Below, in pieces: positions 14,001 to 20,859 of a stretch of DNA of 45,949 nucleotides (position 1 is its first letter; each line of letters begins with the position of its first letter). The notes under the pieces were generated by a model that was not told the DNA's origin, made no database searches, and worked only from the letters and a program-made list of their open reading frames with translations. Location of the stretch: IMG/VR virus record IMGVR_UViG_3300022750_000019, positions 1-45,949 of that record. One strand, 5' to 3'. The stretch is from a virus. The position numbers and the translations under genes are program-made.

Positions 14001-14294
14001 TCAGTTGTTGATGCCGATCAGGAAGCCGGCAATAAATGCCAGGACAACCAGGACAAGGACGTAGCTTGACGCGGTGCGCGGCCTTTCGTCAAGCGGCTTT
14101 ACATAGAGCGGGTGCGCTTCGTTCGCCTCTCGCCGATGATTGCGGACCGCCGCAACGTGACGCCCGAAGTCGCCAAAGCGTAGCGCATGCTCATCAACTA
14201 GCCCGAGTAGCCACGCCCGCTGGGCGTATCCGGCGCTAACGTCCTGAGCCGTGTAGTTCCGGCCATAGCCAAACACCATAGCAGCCCGCATCAC
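14001..14294 (-). CDS. Tail-anchored membrane protein
   Basis: 97 residues. A charged soluble part (RHVAAVRNHRREANEAHPLYVKPLDERPRTA) ends in one C-terminal membrane span (SSYVLVLVVLAFIAGFLIGI). GTG 14294 and ATG 14291 are both possible; GTGA coupling favours the first. Role unknown. Confidence 0.7.
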   Translation of the reverse strand: MMRAAMVFGYGRNYTAQDVSAGYAQRAWLLGLVDEHALRFGDFGRHVAAVRNHRREANEAHPLYVKPLDERPRTASSYVLVLVVLAFIAGFLIGINN

Positions 14295-14863
14295 AGGTCC
14301 TCCAGGGCTTTGCGCAGGCGGTCAGCGTCGAACGATGTAACCGGCAGGGTCGGATGGTCAAGGATTGCGAGTATCGCCCGCGCAGCGTCGATCAACTCCC
14401 ACTTAACCACCCGACCCGCTACATGCTCGCGGTCGCTGTCCGGCACGAACCCGTATTGTCTTGCGCCCCGAATGATACTGCCACTCATGCTGCCCCACAG
14501 CGAAGCAGCGCTAAGACCGTGACGGTCAAACATGAACCACGCCGCGTCCGCGCAGGTCTGGCGAAGGCGCTGTGATGCACGGGAGATAGCGCCAAGGGCC
14601 GGCATTGCGGACCGGAGTAGTGACGCCTCCGCGACCATTGCCGCGTGCGGCGCCACCCGAACCATAAACGGATCGCTGGGCTTCTCGCGCTCGACTGGTG
14701 CACCCACCGGCACGCTAAGGCGGTCCAGGTCGTCCATCATGTCCCGCTGGTCCTTGGTCAGCTCGCTGAAATTGATAGTGATGCGGTCGATACCGCGAAC
14801 CCGCTCAATCTCCGCAACCTGGTGCGGGAGCAGGGGTGATGCCCTTTTGTTTTCGTTGTCCAT
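14291..14863 (-). CDS. Hypothetical phage protein
   Basis: 190 residues from ATG 14863, chosen for the GAGG 8 nt upstream and because the longer reading from 14947 would overlap the hairpin at 14893. Helical throughout (HQVAEIERVRGIDRITINF, LRSAMPALGAISRASQRLRQ); the N-terminus is polar. Starts the chain of overlapping genes that runs to 11750. Not recognised. Confidence 0.7.
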   Translation of the reverse strand: MDNENKRASPLLPHQVAEIERVRGIDRITINFSELTKDQRDMMDDLDRLSVPVGAPVEREKPSDPFMVRVAPHAAMVAEASLLRSAMPALGAISRASQRLRQTCADAAWFMFDRHGLSAASLWGSMSGSIIRGARQYGFVPDSDREHVAGRVVKWELIDAARAILAILDHPTLPVTSFDADRLRKALEDL

Positions 14864-14892
14864 GGTCGAATCCTCAGTGTCTGGTACGTGGA

Positions 14893-14910
14893 AAGCCCCT
14901 TTCGGGGCTT
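14893..14910 (-). terminator. Intergenic hairpin AAGCCCC/GGGGCTT
   Basis: Minus strand AAGCCCC-GAAA-GGGGCTTT with only three T's, so a weak terminator or attenuator. Same hairpin type and similar flanks as at 15243 and 29575. Confidence 0.55.
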
Positions 14911-14927
14911 GAGGTGGGCGGGCGGGG

Positions 14928-15209
14928 TTAGGCGTAATGCTCATCAAGCGTGCGGCGAATAGCCGGCTTCAACTTGCCGCAGATTTTCGACCACTTGTCA
15001 CAGAATTGCTGAACTGTAGTGCCAAAGCAATTCTTTTCAGTTTGACGACGCTTGATGATGTCGGCGCAATCGTCACCTACGTGGCCGATTGGAAGAATTT
15101 CACCCTTTACGATTCGCTGACCGCAGCACGCACACAGCTTGCGCTCATTCATCGGCGGGCTGATTTTCTTGCCAGTATGAAAGCAGGTCTTACGGTCGTC
15201 GAATCTCAT
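14928..15209 (-). CDS. Small cysteine-rich protein, probable zinc binding
   Basis: 93 residues. CFHTGKK, LCACCGQRI and GHVGDDCAD provide paired cysteines and histidines suited to a zinc ribbon; DDC/GHVGDDCA is a pattern seen in small phage zinc proteins. Basic overall. SD AGCGGAG before ATG 15209. Flanked by two attenuator hairpins, so it forms a single-gene cassette. Confidence 0.65.
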   Translation of the reverse strand: MRFDDRKTCFHTGKKISPPMNERKLCACCGQRIVKGEILPIGHVGDDCADIIKRRQTEKNCFGTTVQQFCDKWSKICGKLKPAIRRTLDEHYA

Positions 15210-15242
15210 TTCGTCTTGCTCCGCTAATGTCTGTTACTGGCA

Positions 15243-15260
15243 AAGCCCCTTTCGGGGCTT
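15243..15260 (-). terminator. Intergenic hairpin AAGCCCC/GGGGCTT
   Basis: Minus strand AAGCCCC-GAAA-GGGGCTTT. Sits between two small-gene cassettes; partial terminator by appearance. Confidence 0.55.
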
Positions 15261-15267
15261 GTGGCGG

Positions 15268-15450
15268 TTAGATGGCCGAGGCCGTCTTTTCGGTTGGGCG
15301 GCCCTGGAAGTCCAGCAGACCAGCAGAGAACAAGGTCATCATCATGCGGTCAGTAGAGGCGCGCCATACGTTGCCCCAGGCGTTCCAGGCGTTGCCGGTG
15401 TCTACTGCGGACTTGAGGGCTTTGCGCTGCTGTGCTGTGAACTTTGCCAT
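15268..15450 (-). CDS. 60-residue hypothetical protein
   Basis: Basic helical start (MAKFTAQQRKALKSAVDTG), tryptophan/methionine-rich middle (AWNAWGNVWRASTDRMMM) and FSAGLLDFQGRPTEK, which resembles a short winged-helix end. SD CGGAG before ATG. First gene behind the promoter at 15495; its 5' leader resembles that of the 38-residue gene at 29189. Confidence 0.7.
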   Translation of the reverse strand: MAKFTAQQRKALKSAVDTGNAWNAWGNVWRASTDRMMMTLFSAGLLDFQGRPTEKTASAI

Positions 15451-15475
15451 GTCATTTACTCCGACTCGTTGATTT

Positions 15476-15490
15476 GTCTAGCTGCTTGAC
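15476..15490. promoter_or_regulatory. Near-perfect palindrome at promoter
   Basis: GTCTAGCTGCTTGAC differs by one base from GTCAA-N5-TTGAC. It lies just downstream of the -10 of the 15495 promoter, where a bound protein would block transcription. Confidence 0.4.
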
Positions 15491-15494
15491 AACA

Positions 15495-15523
15495 AATCTA
15501 CGCACAACAAAAAGCCCCGTCAA
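15495..15523 (-). promoter_or_regulatory. Promoter embedded in terminator
   Basis: -35 TTGACG (15523-15518) lies in the 3' arm of the terminator hairpin; a 17-nt spacer leads to -10 TAGATT (15500-15495). The 20 bases ending in the -35 recur exactly on the plus strand at 29114-29133. Confidence 0.65.
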
Positions 15524-15544
15524 GCATTATTTTGCTTACGGGGC
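15509..15544 (-). terminator. Intrinsic terminator
   Basis: Minus strand GCCCCGT ... ACGGGGC (7 bp plus inner AGC/GCT) followed by five T's. Ends the operon that starts at 19820. Confidence 0.8.
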
Positions 15545-15562
15545 ATAACTACACCGATGAGT

Positions 15563-15799
15563 TTACTTTTTCCCGTCTTGCCGCCGTTTGGGTCGGTCGT
15601 GGCGCGGGTAAAGGTCGGACAGAGCTGCCTTGCATGCGTCTGTGACGCCCTGGGCGTATGCTGGCGGCCTTTCGGCCTTCTTGAGGCCCTCCAGCAAGCG
15701 GTTGGCAACCCCTGCCCGCTCCTCGCCCTGGGAGCCCCCTACTTCACGCGCTACGTGCTGCGCCCCCTCATACCACAGCGCGGTTCCCTGGTAGCTCAT
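15563..15799 (-). CDS. Small basic hypothetical protein
   Basis: 78 residues, ending in a strongly basic tail (PRHDRPKRRQDGKK). The central helix (AGVANRLLEGLKKAERPP, then TDACKAALSDLYP) suggests a small nucleic-acid binding or regulatory protein. ATGA overlap with the gene before it. Last of its operon. Function unknown. Confidence 0.65.
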   Translation of the reverse strand: MSYQGTALWYEGAQHVAREVGGSQGEERAGVANRLLEGLKKAERPPAYAQGVTDACKAALSDLYPRHDRPKRRQDGKK

Positions 15800-16206
15800 T
15801 TGCCCGCCTTCTTGTTCTTGCGGAACCCGTTTTGAGCCAGCGCAAGGTACTTGACAAAGTGCGCCGGGGTGGCCTTCTTGAAGCCGTCCTCGACCGCCCG
15901 TTCCGCCTGGTTCTCGCCGCGACCCATGCGGACCTTGCGAGTCTTGTAATTGATCCAGTGGTCTACTGGTGCTGGCGGCTCAAGGTCTACCGGATCGCCG
16001 TTGACGTCGCCCAGCACCGCACCGGTATGCCCTGGACAATCAGCCAGGAACTCAACCGCCTCAATCGCCGCTAGTGCAACCGTCTCAGCATCAAAGTGGC
16101 GGTCCTCGCTGTCGCCGTGCGGGCTTCTCCAGGTCAAATGGAAAGGGTAATGGCGCCCCTCGACGTATGCGGGGTCCGCATAATCAAGCGGTACACGCTG
16201 AGTCAC
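15796..16206 (-). CDS. Hypothetical phage protein
   Basis: 136 residues. Start set at GTG 16206, which overlaps the upstream stop as GTGA; a longer reading from 16251 would overlap by 49 nt. The N-terminal half holds a beta-type segment (HYPFHLTWRSPHGDSEDRHF). The C-terminal third is basic (FKKATPAHFVKYLALAQNGFRKNKKAGK). Unknown. Confidence 0.65.
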   Translation of the reverse strand: MTQRVPLDYADPAYVEGRHYPFHLTWRSPHGDSEDRHFDAETVALAAIEAVEFLADCPGHTGAVLGDVNGDPVDLEPPAPVDHWINYKTRKVRMGRGENQAERAVEDGFKKATPAHFVKYLALAQNGFRKNKKAGK

Positions 16207-16361
16207 TCGACCCGGATCTTGCTCTTGTCCGTCGTTGCCCAAATTGTCCATACGGTTTCCAGCGCCTCTTGGTGTGTCATGGGCTCGCCACCCATAGTGA
16301 AAGGTTTCTGATCCGGCAGGTAAACCCACCAGATCGCTTTTTTAGTGAGGGCCGATTGCAT
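16203..16361 (-). CDS. 52-residue hypothetical protein
   Basis: Starts ATG 16361, 20 nt inside the previous gene, and ends where the next begins (GTGA). Contains WWVYLPDQKPF and an HQEALETVWTIW helix. Coding is supported by position between coupled genes. No function recognised. Confidence 0.6.
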   Translation of the reverse strand: MQSALTKKAIWWVYLPDQKPFTMGGEPMTHQEALETVWTIWATTDKSKIRVE

Positions 16362-16707
16362 GGTTAGCCAGGGTGCAATAAACCTCACCCTGCAAGCCGG
16401 CAATAACGCCCGCCGCCTTCTCTGACAGGCTCATTGGGCCGCCCTCATACTCTCGACCATCAAACCCGCCCACCGCCCGGATATACGCCGCGTGCTGCCT
16501 TAGCGCGTTCGGCCTCAACTCCACAGTGATGATGGTCATGCCATTGCGCGTCACAGCGCTCCAGTGCTCTGTGTGCCGATTAAACGCCGCGCAAACCTTG
16601 AGGGCCTTCGCCTTGGTCTGTACCAGCGCCAACGGACAGACCGGGGTTCGCTCTACCCAATATCGAGCCCCAGGCAATACCGACTTGATCACTTCAAACT
16701 TTTTCAT
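16342..16707 (-). CDS. Hypothetical phage protein
   Basis: 121 residues from ATG 16707 (GGGGTTGAAG upstream). Pattern of alternating strands and helices (KSVLPGARYWVERTP, then MTIITVELRP), with GGFDGREYEGGPMSLSEKAAGVIAGL near the end. Not recognised. Confidence 0.65.
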   Translation of the reverse strand: MKKFEVIKSVLPGARYWVERTPVCPLALVQTKAKALKVCAAFNRHTEHWSAVTRNGMTIITVELRPNALRQHAAYIRAVGGFDGREYEGGPMSLSEKAAGVIAGLQGEVYCTLANHAIGPH

Positions 16708-17005
16708 CTTCAACCCCATCAGCCGCATACGCCGCTCCCGCCGTCATAGCCAGAACCTTAAGCGAGTTATGCAGCTCTTGAGGCGTATAGCTGCCCATAT
16801 CCCGGATTAACTTCCGCAGCTTGCCACGGTAGTAGTGCGTATCCACGCCGTACGCGTTCTGACCTACCGGGCCATCCTGGACATCCAGGAACAGCTCGAC
16901 CGCGTCGGCTATCGACCGCGTCCGGTTCCGTGGCGGCAACCTGTCAAGTCGGTTCACATGCTCCGACAGCAGCGCCACGCTAACACCCTGAAATCCTTCT
17001 TTCAC
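16694..17005 (-). CDS. Hypothetical phage protein
   Basis: 103 residues from GTG 17005 (GTGA overlap). Helical, with RLPPRNRTRSIADAVELFLD resembling the Arg-rich N-terminal part of ribbon-helix-helix or HTH proteins. Function unknown. Confidence 0.6.
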   Translation of the reverse strand: MKEGFQGVSVALLSEHVNRLDRLPPRNRTRSIADAVELFLDVQDGPVGQNAYGVDTHYYRGKLRKLIRDMGSYTPQELHNSLKVLAMTAGAAYAADGVEDEKV

Positions 17006-17187
17006 ACCGCCTCCAGCTTGAAATAGACCTGATCGAATGGGACGGTGCGGGTCTTTGTCATGCCGTCCGCCGCCATCTTTATTTTAACAACCGCCTTATC
17101 TGCGTGATACAAAACCACGTCGCAAGGTAACTCATAAGGCAACTCAATGTCACCTATTTTGTGTGCCAATTTAACGTGCATCCCCAT
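17002..17187 (-). CDS. 61-residue hypothetical protein
   Basis: Beta-rich (KIGDIELPYELPCDVVLYHADKAVVKIKMAADG). ATG 17187 or ATG 17181; GGGATGGGG before the second supports it. Overlaps the upstream stop. Unknown. Confidence 0.6.
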   Translation of the reverse strand: MGMHVKLAHKIGDIELPYELPCDVVLYHADKAVVKIKMAADGMTKTRTVPFDQVYFKLEAV

Positions 17188-17608
17188 CCCGCTTTAACTC
17201 CCATGAGTCAGTATTTTTGCACCGGCCGCCAGGGTAGACGACGATGATTCCTTTTCGAGTCCACTCCTTGCAGGTGACCCTGGCCCCGCCGTGGTAGCAC
17301 GCATCGCCGACCGCTGGCTTTACGTACTTGACAGGGCTATCAGGGAAGTAAAGAGGCATTGACCGCTTGACAGTTGACATGCGCGAAACGGTCACAGTAG
17401 ACCGGTCACCGGCCAGGAACTTCTGCGCGTCCGAGCCGTTCACGTACCCGAAACGACCCTTGCACACGACCCCGCCAGATACCGGCCGGGATGCAGCCCG
17501 CAAGGCCTCCAGCTCCTCTAGCAGCTTCTCAACGTCTCGCCATTCGACTAGATCGCCGTGCACGGAGTCGATTAGCTCGCCCTCCCAGGACAGCGATAGG
17601 CGGTTCAC
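17171..17608 (-). CDS. Hypothetical phage protein
   Basis: 145 residues from GTG 17608 (GTGA overlap). Helical start (VEKLLEELEALRAASRPV) and a beta-rich C-terminal half with three cysteines (DACYHGGARVTCKEW, PGGRCKN) that could hold zinc or a disulfide. Unknown. Confidence 0.65.
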   Translation of the reverse strand: MNRLSLSWEGELIDSVHGDLVEWRDVEKLLEELEALRAASRPVSGGVVCKGRFGYVNGSDAQKFLAGDRSTVTVSRMSTVKRSMPLYFPDSPVKYVKPAVGDACYHGGARVTCKEWTRKGIIVVYPGGRCKNTDSWELKRDGDAR

Positions 17609-17778
17609 TGGGCTGCGTGCTCGGTTGCCAGCACTTGACCAGGATTTACCTTTTGCTTGCGACGCTGCGCCCGGTGGCGATTGATCCGAATGTTCCGCTT
17701 TCGAGCTTGTTCCGCGCTCTCAATATAGCCCTTAGGCTTGCCTTTCTTCTCGAAGTTGTCGCCGCCAGTGCCTTGCAT
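17605..17778 (-). CDS. 57-residue highly basic protein
   Basis: Start ATG 17778 with GGGGGATTC upstream; another ATG at 17799 lacks a site. The middle is strongly basic (EQARKRNIRINRHRAQRRKQK), consistent with RNA or DNA binding, perhaps an antitermination-type peptide (speculative). Confidence 0.6.
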   Translation of the reverse strand: MQGTGGDNFEKKGKPKGYIESAEQARKRNIRINRHRAQRRKQKVNPGQVLATEHAAQ

Positions 17779-17850
17779 GAATCCCCCAAACCAAACCATT
17801 GAATTGAGCCCGGATCATGGCACACGCCACAGCCCGAACTCAAGCACTTT

Positions 17851-18012
17851 TTAACGCCAGCGGTTCGCCTTGCCTTGTCGGCTTCGAGGCGAATGCGGGC
17901 CGCGCTTGCGATCCACCTCGGCACCCCGCTCATGAACCCACTCGACCGCCATCTTGGTCAAGGCTTGAGCCATGATCGCCCCGACGCCGCACCCCAACAA
18001 AACACGCTTCAC
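17851..18012 (-). CDS. 53-residue protein with hydrophobic N-terminus
   Basis: GTG 18012 overlaps the upstream stop (GTGA) and TAA is at 17851. Begins KRVLLGCGVGAIMAQALTKM, a short hydrophobic segment that could be a membrane span or a lipid-type signal (cysteine at position 8), then a basic polar tail. Another, longer reading of this stretch (17646-17933) overlaps a better gene and was rejected. Confidence 0.6.
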   Translation of the reverse strand: MKRVLLGCGVGAIMAQALTKMAVEWVHERGAEVDRKRGPHSPRSRQGKANRWR

Positions 18013-18656
18013 CGCCAGCGCTCCGCCCGCCCCTGGCGGCTACGCTGGGACACGGCCAACCCCTTGCGCTTAACCGGGTTAACCGCTTCCACCGCTGCAA
18101 ACTGATGCGGACGCACCTCAATCTCAACCATAGGACCGCCGTAGCCCGCGTTCAAGGCCATTGCGTACTGCTTGCGGGTCAACACCAGGGGCGGCACCTC
18201 TTGAGGCTCCAGAAGCCGCTCAAACTCTTGGATTAGCTCGGTCACAATCCGGCTCTTTCCACCCCGCTGAGGTGGGGACATAACCGTAACGGATACCCCG
18301 GCATCCTCCATCGACTTTGCGATTCGAGCTATAGCGCCACGCTGCTCATCATTGGTAACCAGTGCGATTACATGCCGTGGTCGGTTACGCTCAAGCACCT
18401 TGGCATAGTCCACGACATCCGCCATATACCCCACGGAAACATCCCCCGTCTGGCTCGCCGGATCCCACCCGATCAACCGGGCAACCGCCGACGGCATCAC
18501 CAGATCCCACTCAAGCCCCAGCACAAGCTCCTCATCGACGCACACCGGGAACGGCTCAAGCTGGGGAATGCTGCGATACCCCCTCGACAGGCTGGCACCG
18601 TGCATCAGCACACCTCTCGCCAACTCATCAATCCACGCCTGATTAATGCTTTTCAT
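18009..18656 (-). CDS. Hypothetical phage protein
   Basis: 215 residues from ATG 18656 (GGGGGTTGACG upstream), overlapping the HTH gene by 14 nt. An alpha/beta middle (HVIALVTNDEQRGAIARIAKSMEDAGVSVTVMSPPQRGGKSRIV) alternates hydrophobic strands and helices as in a Rossmann-type or Toprim-like fold, and the tail is Arg-rich (VKRKGLAVSQRSRQGRAERWR). It sits among regulators but shows no HTH. Function unknown. Confidence 0.65.
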   Translation of the reverse strand: MKSINQAWIDELARGVLMHGASLSRGYRSIPQLEPFPVCVDEELVLGLEWDLVMPSAVARLIGWDPASQTGDVSVGYMADVVDYAKVLERNRPRHVIALVTNDEQRGAIARIAKSMEDAGVSVTVMSPPQRGGKSRIVTELIQEFERLLEPQEVPPLVLTRKQYAMALNAGYGGPMVEIEVRPHQFAAVEAVNPVKRKGLAVSQRSRQGRAERWR

Positions 18657-18879
18657 CGTCAACCCCCTTTACAACGATTTCAACCTTGAAGCCCAGCGCC
18701 TCAAGGATGTCGATTTGCTTCTCGATTGAGCACCCTTTTGCCCGGATGGCTGCGGATATGTTCGTTTGATGCTTACCACATGCCTCTCCGGCCGCCTGGT
18801 GGCTCATTCCAGACGTTTTAAGCGCCTTGCCTATGGCATCGCCTAGGTTAGACCTTAGCGCCTCTACAGCGGGGCTCAC
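18643..18879 (-). CDS. HTH-domain regulator (XRE/Cro-like)
   Basis: 78 residues from GTG 18879 (GTGA overlap). GMSHQAAGEACGKHQTNISAAIRAKGCSIEKQIDILEALGF has the layout of a small Cro/XRE helix-turn-helix. One of several HTH proteins encoded at the start of the leftward operon; candidate binder of the GATATC iterons or the GTCAA palindromes (inference). Confidence 0.7.
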   Translation of the reverse strand: MSPAVEALRSNLGDAIGKALKTSGMSHQAAGEACGKHQTNISAAIRAKGCSIEKQIDILEALGFKVEIVVKGVDDEKH

Positions 18880-19259
18880 AGGCCCGAGCCCCAACAAACG
18901 AAACGACTCTCACCCTGGACCTGTCCGAGTGGCATCCCGAGCAAGTAGGCCTCGCACTCAATCCCCTCCAGTGCGCACTGATCCTCGAACAGCTCGCCGG
19001 CCTCATCGCGAGACAGCGCGTGCACGACTGCGACCACTTCGAAGTTGCGGGCAATGTGGAACGCCTGGCGCTTCGCCATGCCACCCTCAACCCGAGCGCG
19101 ACCCATCATGTATGCGACTGAGCCCCATGCTTCCTTGGCGATCTTGCGGAACCCGTCACGCTGGCCGCACGAAAGGCCGAAGCTGTTCGCACACACGGTC
19201 ATTCGATTGGCCCGACCCCGGTGATACAGCGCCAGTGCAACGTAATCATTCTTGTTCAT
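18876..19259 (-). CDS. Hypothetical phage protein
   Basis: 127 residues, ATG 19259 with AGAGGTGG upstream. Mostly helical with several Cys (FGLSCGQRDGF, EDQCALEGIECEAY). Lies between two HTH regulator genes and overlaps the upstream one by 14 nt; could be a co-regulator, but no domain is recognised. Confidence 0.65.
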   Translation of the reverse strand: MNKNDYVALALYHRGRANRMTVCANSFGLSCGQRDGFRKIAKEAWGSVAYMMGRARVEGGMAKRQAFHIARNFEVVAVVHALSRDEAGELFEDQCALEGIECEAYLLGMPLGQVQGESRFVCWGSGL

Positions 19260-19521
19260 GATCCACCTCTAATTCGATTGATACCTTGACCCCAGCAATG
19301 CCCGCGATGATCAGAAGCCTTTCCAGGGATGGCGACAGGACGCCTCGCATAAGCTTCCCAGTCTCAGCAGACGATATGCCTAGGCGATCCCCTGCTGCCT
19401 TCTGCGTTACGCCCCACGACTTCACCACGGCGACAATGGCGGCTTCGATCTTCGCCTTGATTGCCCAGGTACGCTCAAACCGCTCTGCATTTTCGTAAAC
19501 GCACTTTCTCCCTAGGCTCAT
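19246..19521 (-). CDS. HTH-domain regulator (XRE family)
   Basis: 91 residues. GVTQKAAGDRLGISSAETGKLMRGVLSPSLERLLIIAGIAGVKV is a typical XRE HTH of the type used by HigA-like and phage regulators. Start overlaps the upstream stop (TGATG). No toxin gene is adjacent, so an antitoxin role is not supported. Confidence 0.8.
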   Translation of the reverse strand: MSLGRKCVYENAERFERTWAIKAKIEAAIVAVVKSWGVTQKAAGDRLGISSAETGKLMRGVLSPSLERLLIIAGIAGVKVSIELEVDHEQE

Positions 19522-19820
19522 CAGAAACCCCCATCAGCAAAAGGCGAGTCAGGCGACACGCCCGAGTCGAACGGTGATACGTCCGATCCGTCACAGCGCA
19601 CCGCAGGGCACTCAGTGAGCGATAGCTCTACTCCGATACCGAATGCCCGAGCAATCGTTACCAGCAGGTCCGTGGACATCGTGTTGACCGCACGACCGCG
19701 AGTGATCGCGCTCAAGTATTCCTGCCGCACGCCAACCGACACAGCCTTTCCCTTTTGGGTTCCGTTCATGTTCATGAGCTTTGCCAGGATGGCGTCCGCG
19801 ATCATTCCCTTGTGATTCAT
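19521..19820 (-). CDS. HTH-domain regulator (XRE family), first gene of operon
   Basis: 99 residues. GTQKGKAVSVGVRQEYLSAITRGRAVNTMSTDLLVTIARAFGIGVEL fits an XRE HTH. First gene after the iteron region; SD GAGGGCTGAAA before ATG 19820. The C-terminal tail (DGSDVSPFDSGVSPDSPFADGGF) is acidic. Likely an autoregulator of the leftward early operon (inference). Confidence 0.78.
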   Translation of the reverse strand: MNHKGMIADAILAKLMNMNGTQKGKAVSVGVRQEYLSAITRGRAVNTMSTDLLVTIARAFGIGVELSLTECPAVRCDGSDVSPFDSGVSPDSPFADGGF

Positions 19821-19968
19821 TTTCAGCCCTCGGTTATTGAGCAGCCACTGTGCCAGCCATAACAGCTCTAGTCAATATAGAAATTATTAATCCGCCTCTA
19901 AGATATAGAAGACCTTAAAATCTCTTAAAAGGCGCGGGTGAGAAAATTCCTTTCCACTCCCGCTGAGA

Positions 19969-19986
19969 GCGAGATATCGAGATATC
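19969..19986 (+). repeat. Iteron copy 1: GCGAGATATCGAGATATC
   Basis: 18-bp direct repeat identical to 20053-20070 (84 bp apart). Each contains two GAGATATC units. Confidence 0.85.
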
Positions 19987-20052
19987 GGCGAGTTATCTGA
20001 CTGGATATTTCGGCCAAACCCCTACGTATGCGGGACTTGGTCGGGGTACTTA

Positions 20053-20071
20053 GCGAGATATCGAGATATCC
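20053..20071 (+). repeat. Iteron copy 2, left arm of inverted pair
   Basis: GCGAGATATCGAGATATCC. Faces the inverted copy at 20110-20128 across 38 bases that are AT-rich, a layout suited to protein-assisted opening. Confidence 0.85.
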
Positions 20072-20109
20072 GGGGAGTTTTAGAGATTGACCATTTATCA
20101 AAATGGTCT

Positions 20110-20128
20110 GGATATCTCGCTATCTCGC
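20110..20128 (-). repeat. Iteron copy 3, inverted
   Basis: Reads GCGAGATAGCGAGATATCC on the minus strand. Identical to 23304-23322 on the plus strand, which lies on the other side of the primase gene. Further half-copies (AGATATC, GGATATCTCC, CAGATATT) follow at 20157-20186. Confidence 0.85.
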
Positions 20129-20299
20129 TATGTCCTTTGTTTCCGGGGGTCTGAGTAGATATCACGCTGGATATCTCCAGATATTTACCCCTCTGCATCG
20201 GGGGATTTACCCGTCGTCTGATGGCGGGAGCCGTTTTCAGAGCGAATGTGATCGACCCTACAGAAGCTCATGCCCAGTGTCAAATCCAGCATTGAAAAA

Positions 20300-20341
20300 C
20301 CTTACCCAAAAGTCAGGTTTTCCTTACCCAAAAGTCAGGTT
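20300..20341 (+). repeat. 22-bp tandem repeat, two copies
   Basis: CCTTACCCAAAAGTCAGGTT at 20300-20319 and 20322-20341, separated by TT. It lies just 3' of the stop of the 20359-20859 gene. Confidence 0.9.
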
Positions 20342-20358
20342 CCTGTAAAGCGCGCAAT

Positions 20359-20859
20359 CTACTTGACGGAAATAGTGAATACTTCGCCGCGAGGGCACTC
20401 GACTGTAGTCAGGTTTCCTGCGCGTTCTTGCCTGGCAACGGACGCCCATACAGCCTTGACCGGCTCGCCCCGCATCCGGTTCTTGAGTACCCCGAACGTC
20501 ATTTTCTGGCCTGGTGCGCGACTGATGATCGAGTAGATCCTGGCGTCTATAGCCTGGTCTGGAGACGGCACTGGGGACCGCTGGCGACGTGCAACCGGCT
20601 CGAACCATACGCCCCACTTATTGATGCAGAACGCGCCCCACTTGCGCCAGTTTCCTCTCCAGCGGGCGCACGTACTAAGCTCAAAGTGAATGTGTGAGTA
20701 GTCCCTGCGAAAAACCCCGAAACCCTCAATGGAACCGTTCTCACTCATATAAGTGGTGACCCCCTCGGCCTGGTTCGAGGCGTGAGCCTTAGGGCATCCG
20801 TGATAGGTCCCCGTCTCAAACGTGCCGTCAGGGTGAACATCGATGAAAATCCGCGCCAT
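20359..20859 (-). CDS. Hypothetical protein with possible winged-helix end
   Basis: 166 residues. First half: unrecognised, with GTYHGCPKAHASNQAEG and an aromatic stretch (RWRGNWRKWGAFCINKWGVWFEP). C-terminal 70 residues (DARIYSIISRAPGQKMTFGVLKNRMRGEPVKAVWASVARQERAGNL) look like a winged helix. The ATG is directly at the end of an intrinsic terminator whose 3' arm supplies the ribosome site (GAGGG, 7 nt upstream), so its translation or transcription may be controlled by that hairpin. Lies between the iterons and the primase. Confidence 0.7.
   Translation of the reverse strand: MARIFIDVHPDGTFETGTYHGCPKAHASNQAEGVTTYMSENGSIEGFGVFRRDYSHIHFELSTCARWRGNWRKWGAFCINKWGVWFEPVARRQRSPVPSPDQAIDARIYSIISRAPGQKMTFGVLKNRMRGEPVKAVWASVARQERAGNLTTVECPRGEVFTISVK

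Larger units (their letters stand above)
19821..20358. other. Non-coding iteron region: candidate origin and operator
   Basis: 538 bases without a gene. The left 140 are AT-rich, with a TTGACT on the minus strand but no convincing -10. From 19969 come GATATC-type repeats (listed separately), then a tandem 22-bp repeat at 20300-20341. It lies between the regulator genes and the primase gene, where phage origins and control regions are usual. Confidence 0.6.

Noticed and set aside
17646-17933. 95-residue frame on the minus strand
   Set aside because: It overlaps the better-supported 57-residue gene (17605-17778) and the coupled 53-residue gene (17851-18012) in other frames, with no ribosome site of its own.
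19821-20358. Protein gene within the iteron region
   Set aside because: Short frames such as 20103-20348 lack a ribosome site and consist largely of the repeats.
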